64,000 nucleotides of DNA from Gari tellinella (Eukaryota > Mollusca > Bivalvia > Cardiida > Psammobiidae), in the NCBI GenBank assembly GCA_922989275.2, contig OV277867.1:5642001-5706000 (forward strand), read 5' to 3'. The notes below the pieces were generated by a model that had not been told where the DNA came from, did no database searches, and worked only from the letters and a program-made list of their open reading frames with translations. Every line of letters begins with the position of its first letter. The stretch's first letter is position 1. Made by a program: the position numbers and the translations under genes. Positions 22,301 to 29,777 of this stretch are shown one piece after another.

Positions 22301-25300
22301 ACAAAACACAACCCTAAATAGTCAAATATTGATTAGACTTAATTGGAAACAGTGCTCTCTTTTATTTAAGGCATATTAGGAGATTAGTTATAAATATTGA
22401 TTTAGATTTCATTAAACAGTGTCGAGGAACGTTTTTTTTTCAACAGCCGTGGAACAAACAACCCCGGACGGTGTTGCCGCATTTCAAAGCATCATGTCAT
22501 TTTTCTGATCCTGAAACTATTCATACACACATCAAAGTGAAAGTAGATTCTTATATTATTACCCCAGAAGCCTTATTACCTTGTCGTGGTTCTGTGGCTT
22601 AATTGCCACATGGAATCGTTTCTGTTATTAGACCGAGATTGTCCCCTCTGCCAAGAACTAAAAGAAAGCCATGTCGGTGTCTTTGATACCATGCTTTGCA
22701 ACGAATGAGATTAGCCGAAATCATATTCCTGAAATCATCATCATCACATCTCATCATCCATCTCCATTCATCGGTGCTATATGAACTACAGTCGAAACTC
22801 GATACTACGAACTCGCTTAAATCGATCTTTCCAGGATTTCGTTTGCTTAATTTTGATAAATCGATCTCGTTTAAGTCGACATACCCCTATATTTCAAAGT
22901 TAAAACGTGGCTAAGCCACGTTTTTACTTTGAAATATGGGTATGTTCGAAGAAACGCGAGTTCGTAGAATCGAGTTTTTACTGTATCTTAATATTATTTT
23001 TATGACCATTTATATCATTATATTTTTTCGTTAAGTTTATTATTTTAAATCGTTTCGCTGTTTCATCTTATACCGTTCTCAAAATTAATCAAGTTTCCGT
23101 TTTTAACTCTTTCCTCCCTGCAACTTTAAATGGACAATTCCAGTTTCTATTTTAGTCTAGTCAACTTCTGACTTTTAAGGGTTGTTTTTGTCAATGTTTG
23201 CCATTATGGCAAACAGTGAAGACCCTAATCAATCAAGTGTGAAAGATGTAGATGAAAGAGAATGGAATTTATTTATCTGAGAAATGAAACCAAGCTTATG
23301 AAGATTGGTGGTAAAAGAATGCACCCACCTATCTTGGAGCCGATTTCGGCCCTCTAACCCCTTCACTGCCTTACCCCGAGCACAAAAGCTTTTTTTGTTT
23401 GGATCCTGTTTTTCGGCACAAATAAATAATGCAACATACCAAACAACGGAATTCTGTATAAAAGCAATGTAGAAAACCTGGGTTTTCAGCTCAGTTAGTC
23501 ATAGTTGCCAGGTAACTACTGAAAGCAAGCAGGTTAAGGAAAATATTTCTTCATATGTATTCTGCTGTACCTTTTCAGTTTTAAAATTTTCGAAAATAGA
23601 TCTACTATCATTTGAAATACTTTTTTTTTTATTATTATATGCATGTTTGTTTGGCCACTTTGGCCATCTGTAAATATGTTGTGAGTAACGAGGAATTTGT
23701 TAATTCAAGTTACTGATTGAATAAAGAATTATTATTATTATTATTATCATTTGTTTAAAGCTGATGACGTTATACAGTGGAGAATGTGTTATTCTTTCCC
23801 AATAAACGCGTTTACGCTAAATCTATTATTTCAATTGCAAACAGTTTGGAGCCAGATCAGACGCCGGGTAACCCGGCGTCTGATCAGGCTCCAAACTGTT
23901 TACCACCAAGATGAACATGAATTATCAGAATTGTCCAAAACTGGTACTTTTCTACGTTTTAGTGTTTTGCGTTTGCGTACGTTTGCGTTTAAACGGGAAA
24001 GAATAACGTTTTCTCCACTGTAGCTTGAGGTGGTTAAACAAAACTAAATGTAAACACTTGCAGAGTAGGAAACAATTTGGAGGCAAATCAGACGACGTGT
24101 TAGTCGACGGATGACCAGGGTCCTAGGTTATATAGCTTTTGAGTTGAGTCTGAAGTCGTTCTCAAGCATTTGATTGGTCAGATTTGAGCCTAGGCTCAAA
24201 TCTGACCAATCAAATTCTTAAGAACACATTCAGACTCATCTCAAACGCTTTATAACATTGACGCCAGGATCCAAACTAATTGCCACTTAGCTGTTATACT
24301 AGATCGTCCATATTTTCAAAACACAGATTTTTCAAAACTTACCTGGACGACCGTAAGCAGTTTTTATTGTCGTTGCACAGTTTGTTTGTTTTGTTTGTTA
24401 ACGTCTGTTTCTGCCATCTATATATGAGCTAATTGGACGCCCCAGAGAGAGGGGGCAGATACGGAGAACCCGGGCGCGATGCCCTACTCCTATCATCGAA
24501 AGAGTTCTCTGGTTCTTTTAGATGGCCAGTGTAAAGCACTGATTTATCGGACCTCGGTTTATAAAGTCTCATCCGAAGGACTCCTATCATTTCCAAACAA
24601 CATCCATATAATACAGTGTTTCCTCTCTACAACGACACCCAATGGGAGACAAAGAGTGTGTGTGTTGTTCTAAGGGAGTCGTTATAGGGAGGGGAAATTG
24701 ACTTATATTTGCCAACAGCTTGAATCCAGATCAGATGCCGCGTAATGCGGCGTCTGATCAGGATTCAAGCTGTTTGTCATCCGTCATTATAGTTATTCTA
24801 TCAAAATCTCCACTTATATGTAGCTTTGAGAAAAACAGCAGACGACCAATTTAAGCCGACGATATTGTAGCAGTTAAAGCGTTAGACATAATTGTCCCGT
24901 TAAGGGAATTGCGGAAAAGGTCGTTGTAAGAAGGGAGTCGTTGTTGTTAGGGTCGTTGTAGAGAGGGAACACTGTATTACAGTACGTTTTACTCATTCCA
25001 CAGATACAGTGGAGAAAACGTTATTCTTTCCCGATAAACGCGTTTACGCTAAAACTATTATTTCTTTTACAAACAGTTTGGAGCCAGATCAGACGTCGGG
25101 TAACCCGGCGTCTGATCTGGCTCCAAACTGTTTGCCACCAATATAAACATGAATTATCAGAATTGTCCAAAAGTTGTACTTTTCTACGTTTTAGTACTTT
25201 GCGTTTGCGTTTCGTTTGCGTTTAAACGGGAAAGAATAACAGATTCTCCACTGTATGCATGATTTTGATATGCGTCAGTACTCGTTCGAAGAATTAGGGG

Positions 25301-25805
25301 CGGATCAACTTAGACTGTTTTCATATATGGTATACGATATGTGCAGCTTGAATAAATCATACTAGTGTATGTCATACGTAATAAGCCAGACCTGTATTAA
25401 CCCGTTACCCCATTGTCTGTTTCTAGTTTTGAAAATATGTGACCACTTAAAGCAGGTTGATAGTAAAGCAGAATGTGCCTTAAGGCACATTCTGCTTTAC
25501 TTTCAGCCTGCTTTCAGCCGCTATCTGCTAGGATATAGAAACATTTTCTTGTAATACTTATTCATTTCTGTAAAAGGTAGAACTATTTTCTACAGAGGAG
25601 TAATAAATTAAAGGCGTGAAAAGGAGTATTTGTGGGGTAATGGGTTAGCAGTAACATGCCTTTCAAGGTTCCTATTCTTTCTGACTCGTATAATGCACAA
25701 TAAGTATTGCAATGTGTTATGATTGTATATCTTTTCAGGGACAGAATATTTGATTTCGAAACTTGCAGAATTATAAGGCTGAACGATGAAGTTATAATTG
25801 GTTGA
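16097..25805 (+). CDS. DPT-like: Dermatopontin-like secreted matrix protein, four exons
   Basis: Spliced model: 16097-16343, 18792-18923, 21420-21543 and 25739-25805 (570 nt, 189 aa). All junctions are GT/AG and the phases agree (1, 1, 2). Residues 1-25 form a signal peptide (IVSVLLTLWAVTEG). Three dermatopontin repeats follow. Each has an aromatic-rich 'F..C' strand and the signature HDNGxEDR followed by [FK]xFxC: residues 52-65, 109-122 and 163-177. Repeat 3 is split between exons 3 and 4. Known dermatopontins are small tyrosine-rich extracellular proteins that bind collagen and proteoglycans; in molluscs they occur in shell matrix and egg mass. The carboxy tail (RIIRLNDEVIIG) is short and lacks the last cysteine expected in some relatives. 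Introns are full of MITEs. AATAAA lies 23 bp after the stop. A non-coding 5' exon cannot be excluded. Confidence 0.85.
16441..16978 (-). mobile_element. TTAA-flanked MITE carrying a tRNA-like unit (right copy, inverted)
   Basis: Reverse complement of 15421-15951, with ends TTAAAGAGGCTCGCAACC and GGTTGCGAGTCCCTTTAA. Both copies include the AT-rich stretch around 'CGTCAGCTGACG'. Small differences show two separate or since-diverged copies. Confidence 0.85.
16582..16669 (-). tRNA. tRNA-like sequence, inverted copy
   Basis: On the minus strand: GCGCTGG acceptor, TAGCCGAGGTAG A box and GGTTCGAATCC B box, with CCACCAGAGC at the 3' side. The middle hairpin is weaker than in the left copy. On this strand the unit runs into a T run (complement of A's at 16561-16580). 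Probably a tRNA-derived Pol III unit, not a decoding tRNA. Confidence 0.45.
17019..17220. mobile_element. MITE family A copy, diverged
   Basis: Carries 'TTTATTCCTCAACTGAAG', 'ATCCTATAGCAGATGTCAGC' and a worn palindrome at about 17123-17195. The 3' terminus is absent. Confidence 0.65.
17249..17499. mobile_element. MITE family B copy (intron 1)
   Basis: 251 bp, ends TACAGTGGAGAATCTG and CAGATTCTCCACTGTA. The core-2 palindrome at 17369-17435 has apex CGCCGGGTTACCCGGCG. Confidence 0.9.
17574..17780. mobile_element. MITE family C copy 2 (intron 1)
   Basis: TTAA on both sides (17574-17577 and 17777-17780), with ends CCCCTTCACTGCC / GGTAGTGAATGGG. Core 2 is at 17678-17742. This copy shows the TTAA target duplication most clearly. 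Confidence 0.9.
17781..18317. other. Intron 1, family I relic
   Basis: 18126-18260 resembles family I ('GTACTTGTGAAAGTACACTTG', 'CTCTGGTCTGGGCATGCACTG'). The remainder is AT-rich with no coding signal. Confidence 0.5.
18318..18717. mobile_element. MITE family B copy split by a LINE tail (intron 1)
   Basis: Ends TACAGTAGAGAAAACGG and TTCCCACTGTA. The core-2 palindrome is broken exactly at its apex by a ~150-bp insert (about 18412-18560) that ends in ATAGATAGATAGTAA. Confidence 0.85.
18412..18560 (+). mobile_element. 5'-truncated LINE 3' end inserted in a hairpin apex
   Basis: It ends in the same (ATAG)n tail as 11361-11377 and contains 'GTTTTATCCGCTAACCCTTA'. Removing it restores the MITE B palindrome GACGCCG...CCCGGCG. 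Confidence 0.7.
18792..18923 (+). CDS. DPT-like: Dermatopontin-like gene, exon 2 (repeat 2)
   Basis: Acceptor TTATGTTTCAG, donor CACGTGAGT (strong consensus). It encodes residues 83-126, including DYMNTYD and VHDNGKEDRKFKFYCC. MITE B ends 74 bp before it and MITE E begins 20 bp after its donor. Confidence 0.88.
18944..19307. mobile_element. MITE family E copy 1 (intron 2)
   Basis: 364 bp, ends TACAGCGCTTCCTCCCTACA and GTAGAGAGGGAACACTGTA. It carries a core-2 hairpin at about 19151-19210 ('CAGCTTGAATCCAGATCAGA' arm). It starts 20 bp after the exon 2 donor. Confidence 0.85.
19340..19560. mobile_element. Family C-like MITE with core 2 (intron 2)
   Basis: A perfect core-2 palindrome at 19351-19411 (CGCCGCGTAACGCGGCG apex), followed by 'AGCAGACGATAATATGGCAG' and 'AAAGTGTTAA', the inverted family C flank. 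The left end is worn. Confidence 0.7.
19618..19645. repeat. Poly-C tract, 28 bp
   Basis: An uninterrupted run of C. It gives a spurious glycine run in the minus-strand frame at 19421-19666. Confidence 0.95.
20002..20241. mobile_element. MITE family B copy (intron 2)
   Basis: The left end lacks TACAGTGGAG but has AACGTTATTCTTTCCC. The right end AACGTTTTCTCCACTGTA is intact. The core-2 palindrome at 20056-20122 is nearly perfect. Confidence 0.85.
20242..21153. other. Intron 2 sequence, no gene seen
   Basis: Overlapping frames on both strands at 20171-20663 (up to 114 aa) show no recognised domain and cross a MITE end, so I do not call them. Otherwise unique. Confidence 0.5.
21154..21402. mobile_element. 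MITE family B copy abutting exon 3
   Basis: 249 bp, ends TACAGTGGATAATCTG and ACGTTTTCTCCACTGTA. Core 2 is at about 21274-21338. Its last base is 17 bp before the first base of exon 3, so any branch point must lie in the MITE or in those few bases. Confidence 0.9.
21420..21543 (+). CDS. DPT-like: Dermatopontin-like gene, exon 3 (repeat 3, first part)
   Basis: Acceptor TATCTGTTATGTCTTTCAG, donor GAGTATGT. It encodes residues 127-168 with 'WANDYDQLLDFNV' and ends mid-signature at HDNGPE. The acceptor's pyrimidine stretch is only 17 bp from the end of a MITE. Confidence 0.85.
21577..21823. mobile_element. MITE family A copy (intron 3)
   Basis: Ends TTTAGCCCTTTCCACAATAGG and CTATGGGGTAAAGGGTTAG. 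The palindrome has a shortened apex at about 21712-21775. It starts 33 bp after the exon 3 donor. Confidence 0.8.
21872..22083. mobile_element. MITE family C copy 3 (intron 3)
   Basis: Ends TTTTACCCCTTCACCG and CTGAGGGTGAAATGGTT (worn). The perfect core-2 palindrome is at about 21978-22045 with apex CGCCGCGTTACGCGGCG. Confidence 0.8.
22117..22395. mobile_element. MITE family I copy (intron 3)
   Basis: Shows 'CGACGAGTTTACTCG', 'GTACACATTATAATTATGCA' and 'GATTAGACTTAATTGGAAAC', in the family I order. Confidence 0.6.
22568..22790. repeat. Dispersed repeat M, copy 1 (intron 3)
   Basis: Shares 'GGCTTAATTGCCA', 'CCAAGAACTAAAA' and 'GATTAGCCGAAATCATAT' with 47711-47960 in the same order. About 220 bp. 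Class unknown; possibly a SINE. Confidence 0.65.
22797..22985. mobile_element. Short TA-flanked MITE (intron 3)
   Basis: 189 bp. Ends TACAGTCGAAACTCGATACT and AATCGAGTTTTTACTGTA, with inner matching 'ACGAACTCGC'/'GCGAGTTCGT'. A central perfect hairpin around ACGTGGCTAAGCCACGT is also present. Pogo/Tigger-like ends. Confidence 0.8.
22986..23772. other. Intron 3, fragmentary repeats
   Basis: 23356-23410 is the first ~55 bp of a family C MITE (AACCCCTTCACTGCC) cut short. An (ATT)n run lies at 23727-23748. No gene is supported. Confidence 0.5.
23773..24022. mobile_element. MITE family B copy (intron 3)
   Basis: 250 bp, TACAGTGGAGAATGTG ... ACGTTTTCTCCACTGTA. Core 2 with apex CGCCGGGTAACCCGGCG near 23871. 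Confidence 0.92.
24135..24256. repeat. Fold-back element F, copy 3 (intron 3)
   Basis: Palindrome with apex GAGCCTAGGCTC at 24187-24198 and arms nearly identical to copies 1 and 2. Confidence 0.88.
24612..24976. mobile_element. MITE family E copy 2 (intron 3)
   Basis: 365 bp, TACAGTGTTTCCTCTCTACA ... GTAGAGAGGGAACACTGTA. Core 2 is at about 24713-24776. It also contains 'AGCAGACGACCAATTTAA', the flank that in family C sits next to core 2. Confidence 0.9.
25005..25255. mobile_element. MITE family B copy (intron 3)
   Basis: 251 bp, TACAGTGGAGAAAACG ... CAGATTCTCCACTGTA. Near-perfect core 2 at 25071-25136. Confidence 0.92.
25397..25647. mobile_element. MITE family A copy, full length (intron 3)
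   Basis: TTAACCCGTTACCCCATTG at one end and GGGGTAATGGGTTAG at the other. The 70-bp perfect palindrome is at about 25447-25517. It ends 91 bp before exon 4. Confidence 0.88.
25739..25805 (+). CDS. DPT-like: Dermatopontin-like gene, exon 4 (repeat 3, end)
   Basis: Acceptor GTATATCTTTTCAG. Joining in phase 2 completes E-DRIFDFETC, which continues the signature interrupted at the exon 3 donor. TGA at 25803-25805. Confidence 0.82.
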
Positions 25806-25828
25806 ACTGAACTGTACTGTATCTAAAG

Positions 25829-25834
25829 AATAAA
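25829..25834 (+). terminator. Polyadenylation signal of the dermatopontin-like gene
   Basis: AATAAA 23 bp downstream of the stop codon, followed by T/G-rich sequence (AGTTTTGTACT). This would give a very short 3' UTR. Confidence 0.65.
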
Positions 25835-25871
25835 AGTTTTGTACTCCAAAACGGTGTCTAGTTGTATGCAT

Positions 25872-26335
25872 TGTGGAACTGGAGAAGACGTTATTCTTAC
25901 CCGTTTAAATCTTTTTTTATTTTACGCCGCTTTCAACAGTATTTCAGTCATATCGCGACGTCCAGCTAATTAAAGACATCTCCTGGCGATCTTTTGATAA
26001 TAACGCCTTGCCAGACAATGTCCTTGCAAAAAGCATGGGTCTTGTGGACATGTCGATAGCGAAGAACCATTGAATCGTCTCATATGCGACCCGACCTTTA
26101 TATTTGATAGTTTGGTTAGAATTGACCATTGAAAAGCACTAGAGCGTGAGTATAATATGGGCCTTACCAGGTAAACTGAGATTTGTATACCCACCTGCAG
26201 CTTGTGCTGCACATGCTTACATTTGACAGTTACATTGACATCTCAAGAACAATGGGGGAGGGACTCCCTCAATGGACTGAGGAAAAGTCTTTAAGGCACA
26301 AATCGGCAATCTTTCAACAATAAGTAACTCTCGTT
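25872..26335. other. Downstream of the dermatopontin-like gene, no gene seen
   Basis: 25872-25905 is a single MITE B end ('GGAGAAGACGTTATTCTTAC'). Two overlapping minus-strand frames (25944-26212) share the same bases and show no domain. Confidence 0.5.
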
Positions 26336-26552
26336 GGCTATTAAGTTCCCATGTGAATCTTTTTAGTTACCAAAACATGAACCAGTCTACTTGGAATTCT
26401 AGATAGTTTAATAAAATACTGCTCTAAATAAGCAAACAGTGTAGACCCAGATCAGAGGGTATTTTATTAAACTACCGAGAATTCCAAGTAGACTGGTTCA
26501 TGTTTTGGTATCTAAAAATATTCATATGGGAACTTAATAACCCACAAGTACT
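26336..26552. repeat. ~92-bp inverted repeat with 31-bp loop
   Basis: 'CATGAACCAGTCTACTTGGA' and its complement are part of arms 26336-26427 and 26459-26552 (about 90 percent paired). The loop contains 'GCAAACAGTGTAGACCCAGA', a family I core string. Unlike the other hairpins the arms are not found elsewhere in the window. Confidence 0.8.
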
Positions 26553-26612
26553 CGGGGAAGGGAAGTGAATGGGTTAATTGGTATAGCACAAACGCGATTA
26601 TCGTTGTAGTTG

Positions 26613-26862
26613 TACAGTGGAGAAAACGTTATTCTTTCCTTATAAACGCGTTTACGCTAAAACTATTATTTCCATTGCAAACAGTTTGGAGCCAGATCAG
26701 ACGTAGGATAACCCGGCGTCTGATCAGGCTCCAAACTGTTTGCCACCAAGATAAACATGAATCTTCAGAATTGTCAAAAAGGTGTACTTTTCTAAGTTTT
26801 AGTGCTTTGCGTTTGCGTACGATTGCGTTTAAATGGGTTAGAATAACGTTTTCTCCACTGTA
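26613..26862. mobile_element. MITE family B copy
   Basis: 250 bp, TACAGTGGAGAAAACG ... ACGTTTTCTCCACTGTA. Core 2 has a small apex mismatch. Confidence 0.92.
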
Positions 26863-27298
26863 TCACGTCCCTTCAACAGTAAGGTCGAGGTAATTACGTT
26901 GTTTTGGAAGCATGTATATTTTAGAGCGCATTTTTCAAGTATCACTCAGGCTGATTGAAATCAATTTGATATTATTTGAAATATGCTTAACAGTACTTTT
27001 GAATAAAACTAAGTTATTTAAAAAAGCTAAAAACCCAACCAGAAATCCAGTTAGCCACATATACCCCTATTATAATAATAGACATTGGACATCTACGCTC
27101 GTATTTGGACGATCAGCTACTCTAAATAAGTTAAACTTTCTATATTTTAATATGTATTTTCATTCGTCGGTTGTTTTAAATGTATTTTGAGTAAATTTTG
27201 GTTTTGGCAGCAAAATCATTTGTTTTACCTTTGCTTTTAGAAAGTGGATGGGGTAACAGGATACCCTTATACATGTCATGAAAAGGTCAATAGTATAT
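26863..27298. other. Intergenic, no gene seen
   Basis: AT-rich. A 92-aa frame (26912-27190) has no recognisable domain or codon structure. Confidence 0.5.
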
Positions 27299-27974
27299 AA
27301 ATATTAGATGGCAGTTTGCGTGACATTCAAATTGTCAACCCGAGAAACAACATGTCACCCCGAGGCGTAGCCGAGGGTGACATTCTTGTTTTCGAGGGTT
27401 GACAATTTGAATGTCACGCAAACTGACATCTAATATTTATTTTATTACACCGAGCTTATCAACCCTGCCTTGGAATCGTTTTATTCGTATTTTATAAAAC
27501 GTGTTGTTAATACCAATTTAGCGCGGACATGTACTTAACGGGGAAACGAAGTCGCCGTCTTACGACGTCACATTGTTTATAATTATATTACAAGAAAGAA
27601 AGAAGAACGTTATGACAAGTAAATTGAAGAAACAGCGTCTTTACATTGTCTAGGTGGAAAATATCCTCTTCCGAAATGGTGGCAAATCGTTAAGGAATAG
27701 ACAAAAGGAAGCAACTTGTACAGAAAATGCCAAAAGTTGATTAGAAGTTACCACTCTTTAAAATGTTCCAATGTAGCCAATAGCGAAAGTTATGTCAATG
27801 CTGACAGTACGTTTTTGGACGGAGTAAACAATTAATGTCCTTTAGAGTGACGTCACAAAAAGAATATCATAAAGAGTGACAGTTTATTTTGAATAGATGT
27901 AAAAGACATGCAAAATGTTAACTGTAGGTCTATGGGAATTTAACATTGTAACTCAAAGCGAGGTGTAATAATCT
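27299..27974. mobile_element. Fold-back element H, copy 1
   Basis: 27299-27446 is a long hairpin with arms AGATGGCAGTTTGCGTGACA and complement, apex near 27370 (CCCCGAGGCGTAGCCGAGGG). A ~530-bp body follows, starting TTATTACACCGAGCTT and ending AAGCGAGGTGTAATAA, which are inverted ends. The body is repeated almost exactly at 28120-28433. Confidence 0.8.
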
Positions 27975-28497
27975 TTAAATATTAGATGGCAGTTTGCGTG
28001 ACATTCAAATTGTCAACCCGAGAAACAGCATGTCACCCCGAGGCGTAGCCGAGGGTGACATTCTTGTATTCGAGGGTTGACAATTTGAATGTCACGCAAA
28101 CTGACATCTAATATTTATTTTATTACACCGAGCTTATCAACCCTGGCTTTGGAATCGTTTTATTCGTCTTTTATAAAAATGTGTTGTGAATACAAATTTA
28201 GCGCGGACATGTACATAACGCGGAAAATGACGTCGCCGTCTTACGACGTCACATTGTTTATAATTATATTACAAGAAACAAAGAAGAACGTATGATAAGT
28301 AAATTGAAGAAACAGCGTCTTTACATTGTCTAGGTGGAAAATATCCTCTTCCGAAATGGTGGCAACTCGTTATGGAATGGACAAAAGGAAGCAACTTGTA
28401 CAAAAAATGCCAAAAGTTGATTAGAAGTTACCACCAAGACAATGTAAAGACGTTGTTTCTTCAATTTACTTATCATAACGTTCTTCTTTGTTTGGAT
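27975..28497. mobile_element. Fold-back element H, copy 2, truncated
   Basis: A direct repeat of 27299-27757. After 28433 the order breaks: 28437-28490 is the reverse complement of 28273-28339 ('GACAATGTAAAGACG'), so this copy was rearranged before or by the LINE that follows. Confidence 0.75.
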
Positions 28498-28677
28498 GGA
28501 TATCACGTGATCAATGGCGGAGCAGGTCGAGTTTTCTGTTGCTCTGAGTAAACAAAAACGTTTTTAAGATTTTTGAGTTATTTAAAGTGTCTTCAGCTTA
28601 ACCATCTGGCTTAAACGGATAGTGATGTAGTTGGACTTTACTTTGGTGTTAATTTGCGCTATTTGCGCTGGTATGGA

Positions 28678-29715
28678 ATGGGAAAAAGGAAAAAGCAGAA
28701 ATCGAGCAGTGGCAGCGAGAGTAGCGAAGGTCAGAACAAAAGGAAAACATTGGAACAGGGAGGCGCGACCGGAGGCGGAGGGGAAATCTCAGTAAGTGAA
28801 TTGCTTAGCCAAACAAACTCTGTGCTATATGATACTGACCAGTTAGAGCAAAGTGACATTAACGATCAAAACGATAGTGTGTTTTCTCCTTCTTCGGGTA
28901 CTAAGCAAACAAAGGACAATATGGATGGCGCGAAGAAGTCACCTCAAACGGCAACGTCAACGTCAGGATCGGGACAAGCGTCAACAACGCAGGTTCAGCC
29001 CTCATTGAGCGACGTAATGATGTGCCTTAACAGCATTCAGAGTAGATTAGGTAAATTAGAAACAATAGAAAAGAGGCTGGATACTCTAGAAGTAGTAAAG
29101 GACAAAATGGTGGTGTTTGAGGGGGAAATATCAAAAATGTGGCTAGCGTTTGAGGACAGGACAAAGAAAGTTGAAGAGCGTGTCATCAGAGTGGAGGAAA
29201 GAGTTGAGAGTGGTGATTTTGCACTAGGAGTCATCAACGAAAAAGTGATAACCCTGGAAAAAGAAAGAGACCTGTTAAAGGATGAGGTAGTTTACCTTCA
29301 AGCACAATCAATGAGGAATAATCTTATATTCTCGAATATTCCAGAATCGCAATCAGAAAGCAACGAAGAAACAGAAAGGAAGTTGAGAGACTTTATCATA
29401 GAGAAGATGAATGTGGCGAAGGAGACAGCACAGCGTATGGTTATGGAACGGGTGCATAGGATCGGTCCCAAACAGTCCGGCAGGTGTAGGAAGATAGTAG
29501 CTAAATTCCTGGAATTTAAAGACAAAGAATTAGTGCGAAAACAGTGGAAGTCTATACAAGGTACCCCTTACTTTGTAAACGAACAGTTCCCAAGGGAGGT
29601 TAACGAGAAGAGGAAAAAGTTATTTCCGAAAATGAAAGCTGCACGTAATGAGGGCAAAACAGCATGGGTCGCCTACGATACCCTTTATATCGATGGGAAG
29701 GCAGTGAAGGACTAG
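28678..29715 (+). CDS. LINE ORF1: coiled-coil/RRM RNA-binding protein
   Basis: 345 aa from the ATG at 28678 (MGKRKKQKSSSG), the first AUG in frame; nothing upstream favours the TTG at 28654. Residues 1-100 are low-complexity, basic then Ser/Thr/Gln-rich. Residues about 115-215 form a heptad-rich coiled coil (leucine, valine and glutamate alternating). From about 217 'RNNLIFSNIPES' begins an RRM-like domain as in L1 ORF1 (Transposase_22 family), followed by a carboxy-terminal domain ending 'YDTLYIDGKAVKD'. In L1 elements this protein trimerises and packages element RNA as a nucleic acid chaperone. It ends with TAG, after which the same reading frame continues directly into ORF2. Confidence 0.9.
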   Translation: MGKRKKQKSSSGSESSEGQNKRKTLEQGGATGGGGEISVSELLSQTNSVLYDTDQLEQSDINDQNDSVFSPSSGTKQTKDNMDGAKKSPQTATSTSGSGQASTTQVQPSLSDVMMCLNSIQSRLGKLETIEKRLDTLEVVKDKMVVFEGEISKMWLAFEDRTKKVEERVIRVEERVESGDFALGVINEKVITLEKERDLLKDEVVYLQAQSMRNNLIFSNIPESQSESNEETERKLRDFIIEKMNVAKETAQRMVMERVHRIGPKQSGRCRKIVAKFLEFKDKELVRKQWKSIQGTPYFVNEQFPREVNEKRKKLFPKMKAARNEGKTAWVAYDTLYIDGKAVKD

Positions 29716-29777
29716 GGATTCGGGGAGAGTTCTGTAAACGTTTTGTCATGGAATATAAATGGACTTTCTAAGACAAA
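29713..29777 (+). promoter_or_regulatory. Candidate stop-codon readthrough site between LINE ORF1 and ORF2
   Basis: GAC TAG GGA joins the two ORFs in one frame with no intervening stop or AUG. UAG followed by G is a leaky context, known from murine leukaemia virus gag-pol. Downstream, TTTTGTC (29741-29747) can pair with GACAAAG (29772-29778), a modest stem 25 nt after the stop. Function is inference. Confidence 0.45.

Noticed and set aside
25369..25554. Frames containing 'LKQ..SKAECALR.ILLYFQPA' (also 59527, 15305, 15315, 35136)
   Set aside because: They recur wherever the MITE A palindrome occurs, in both strands; they are translations of the hairpin.
26675..26893. Frames containing 'QTVWSQIRRR.TRRLI.LQTV' (also 23751, 17073, 42865)
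   Set aside because: Translation of the MITE B core-2 palindrome, not a protein family.
28654..28677. ORF1 start at the upstream TTG
   Set aside because: A normal ATG follows 24 bp later with a typical basic amino terminus; no reason to invoke a non-AUG start.
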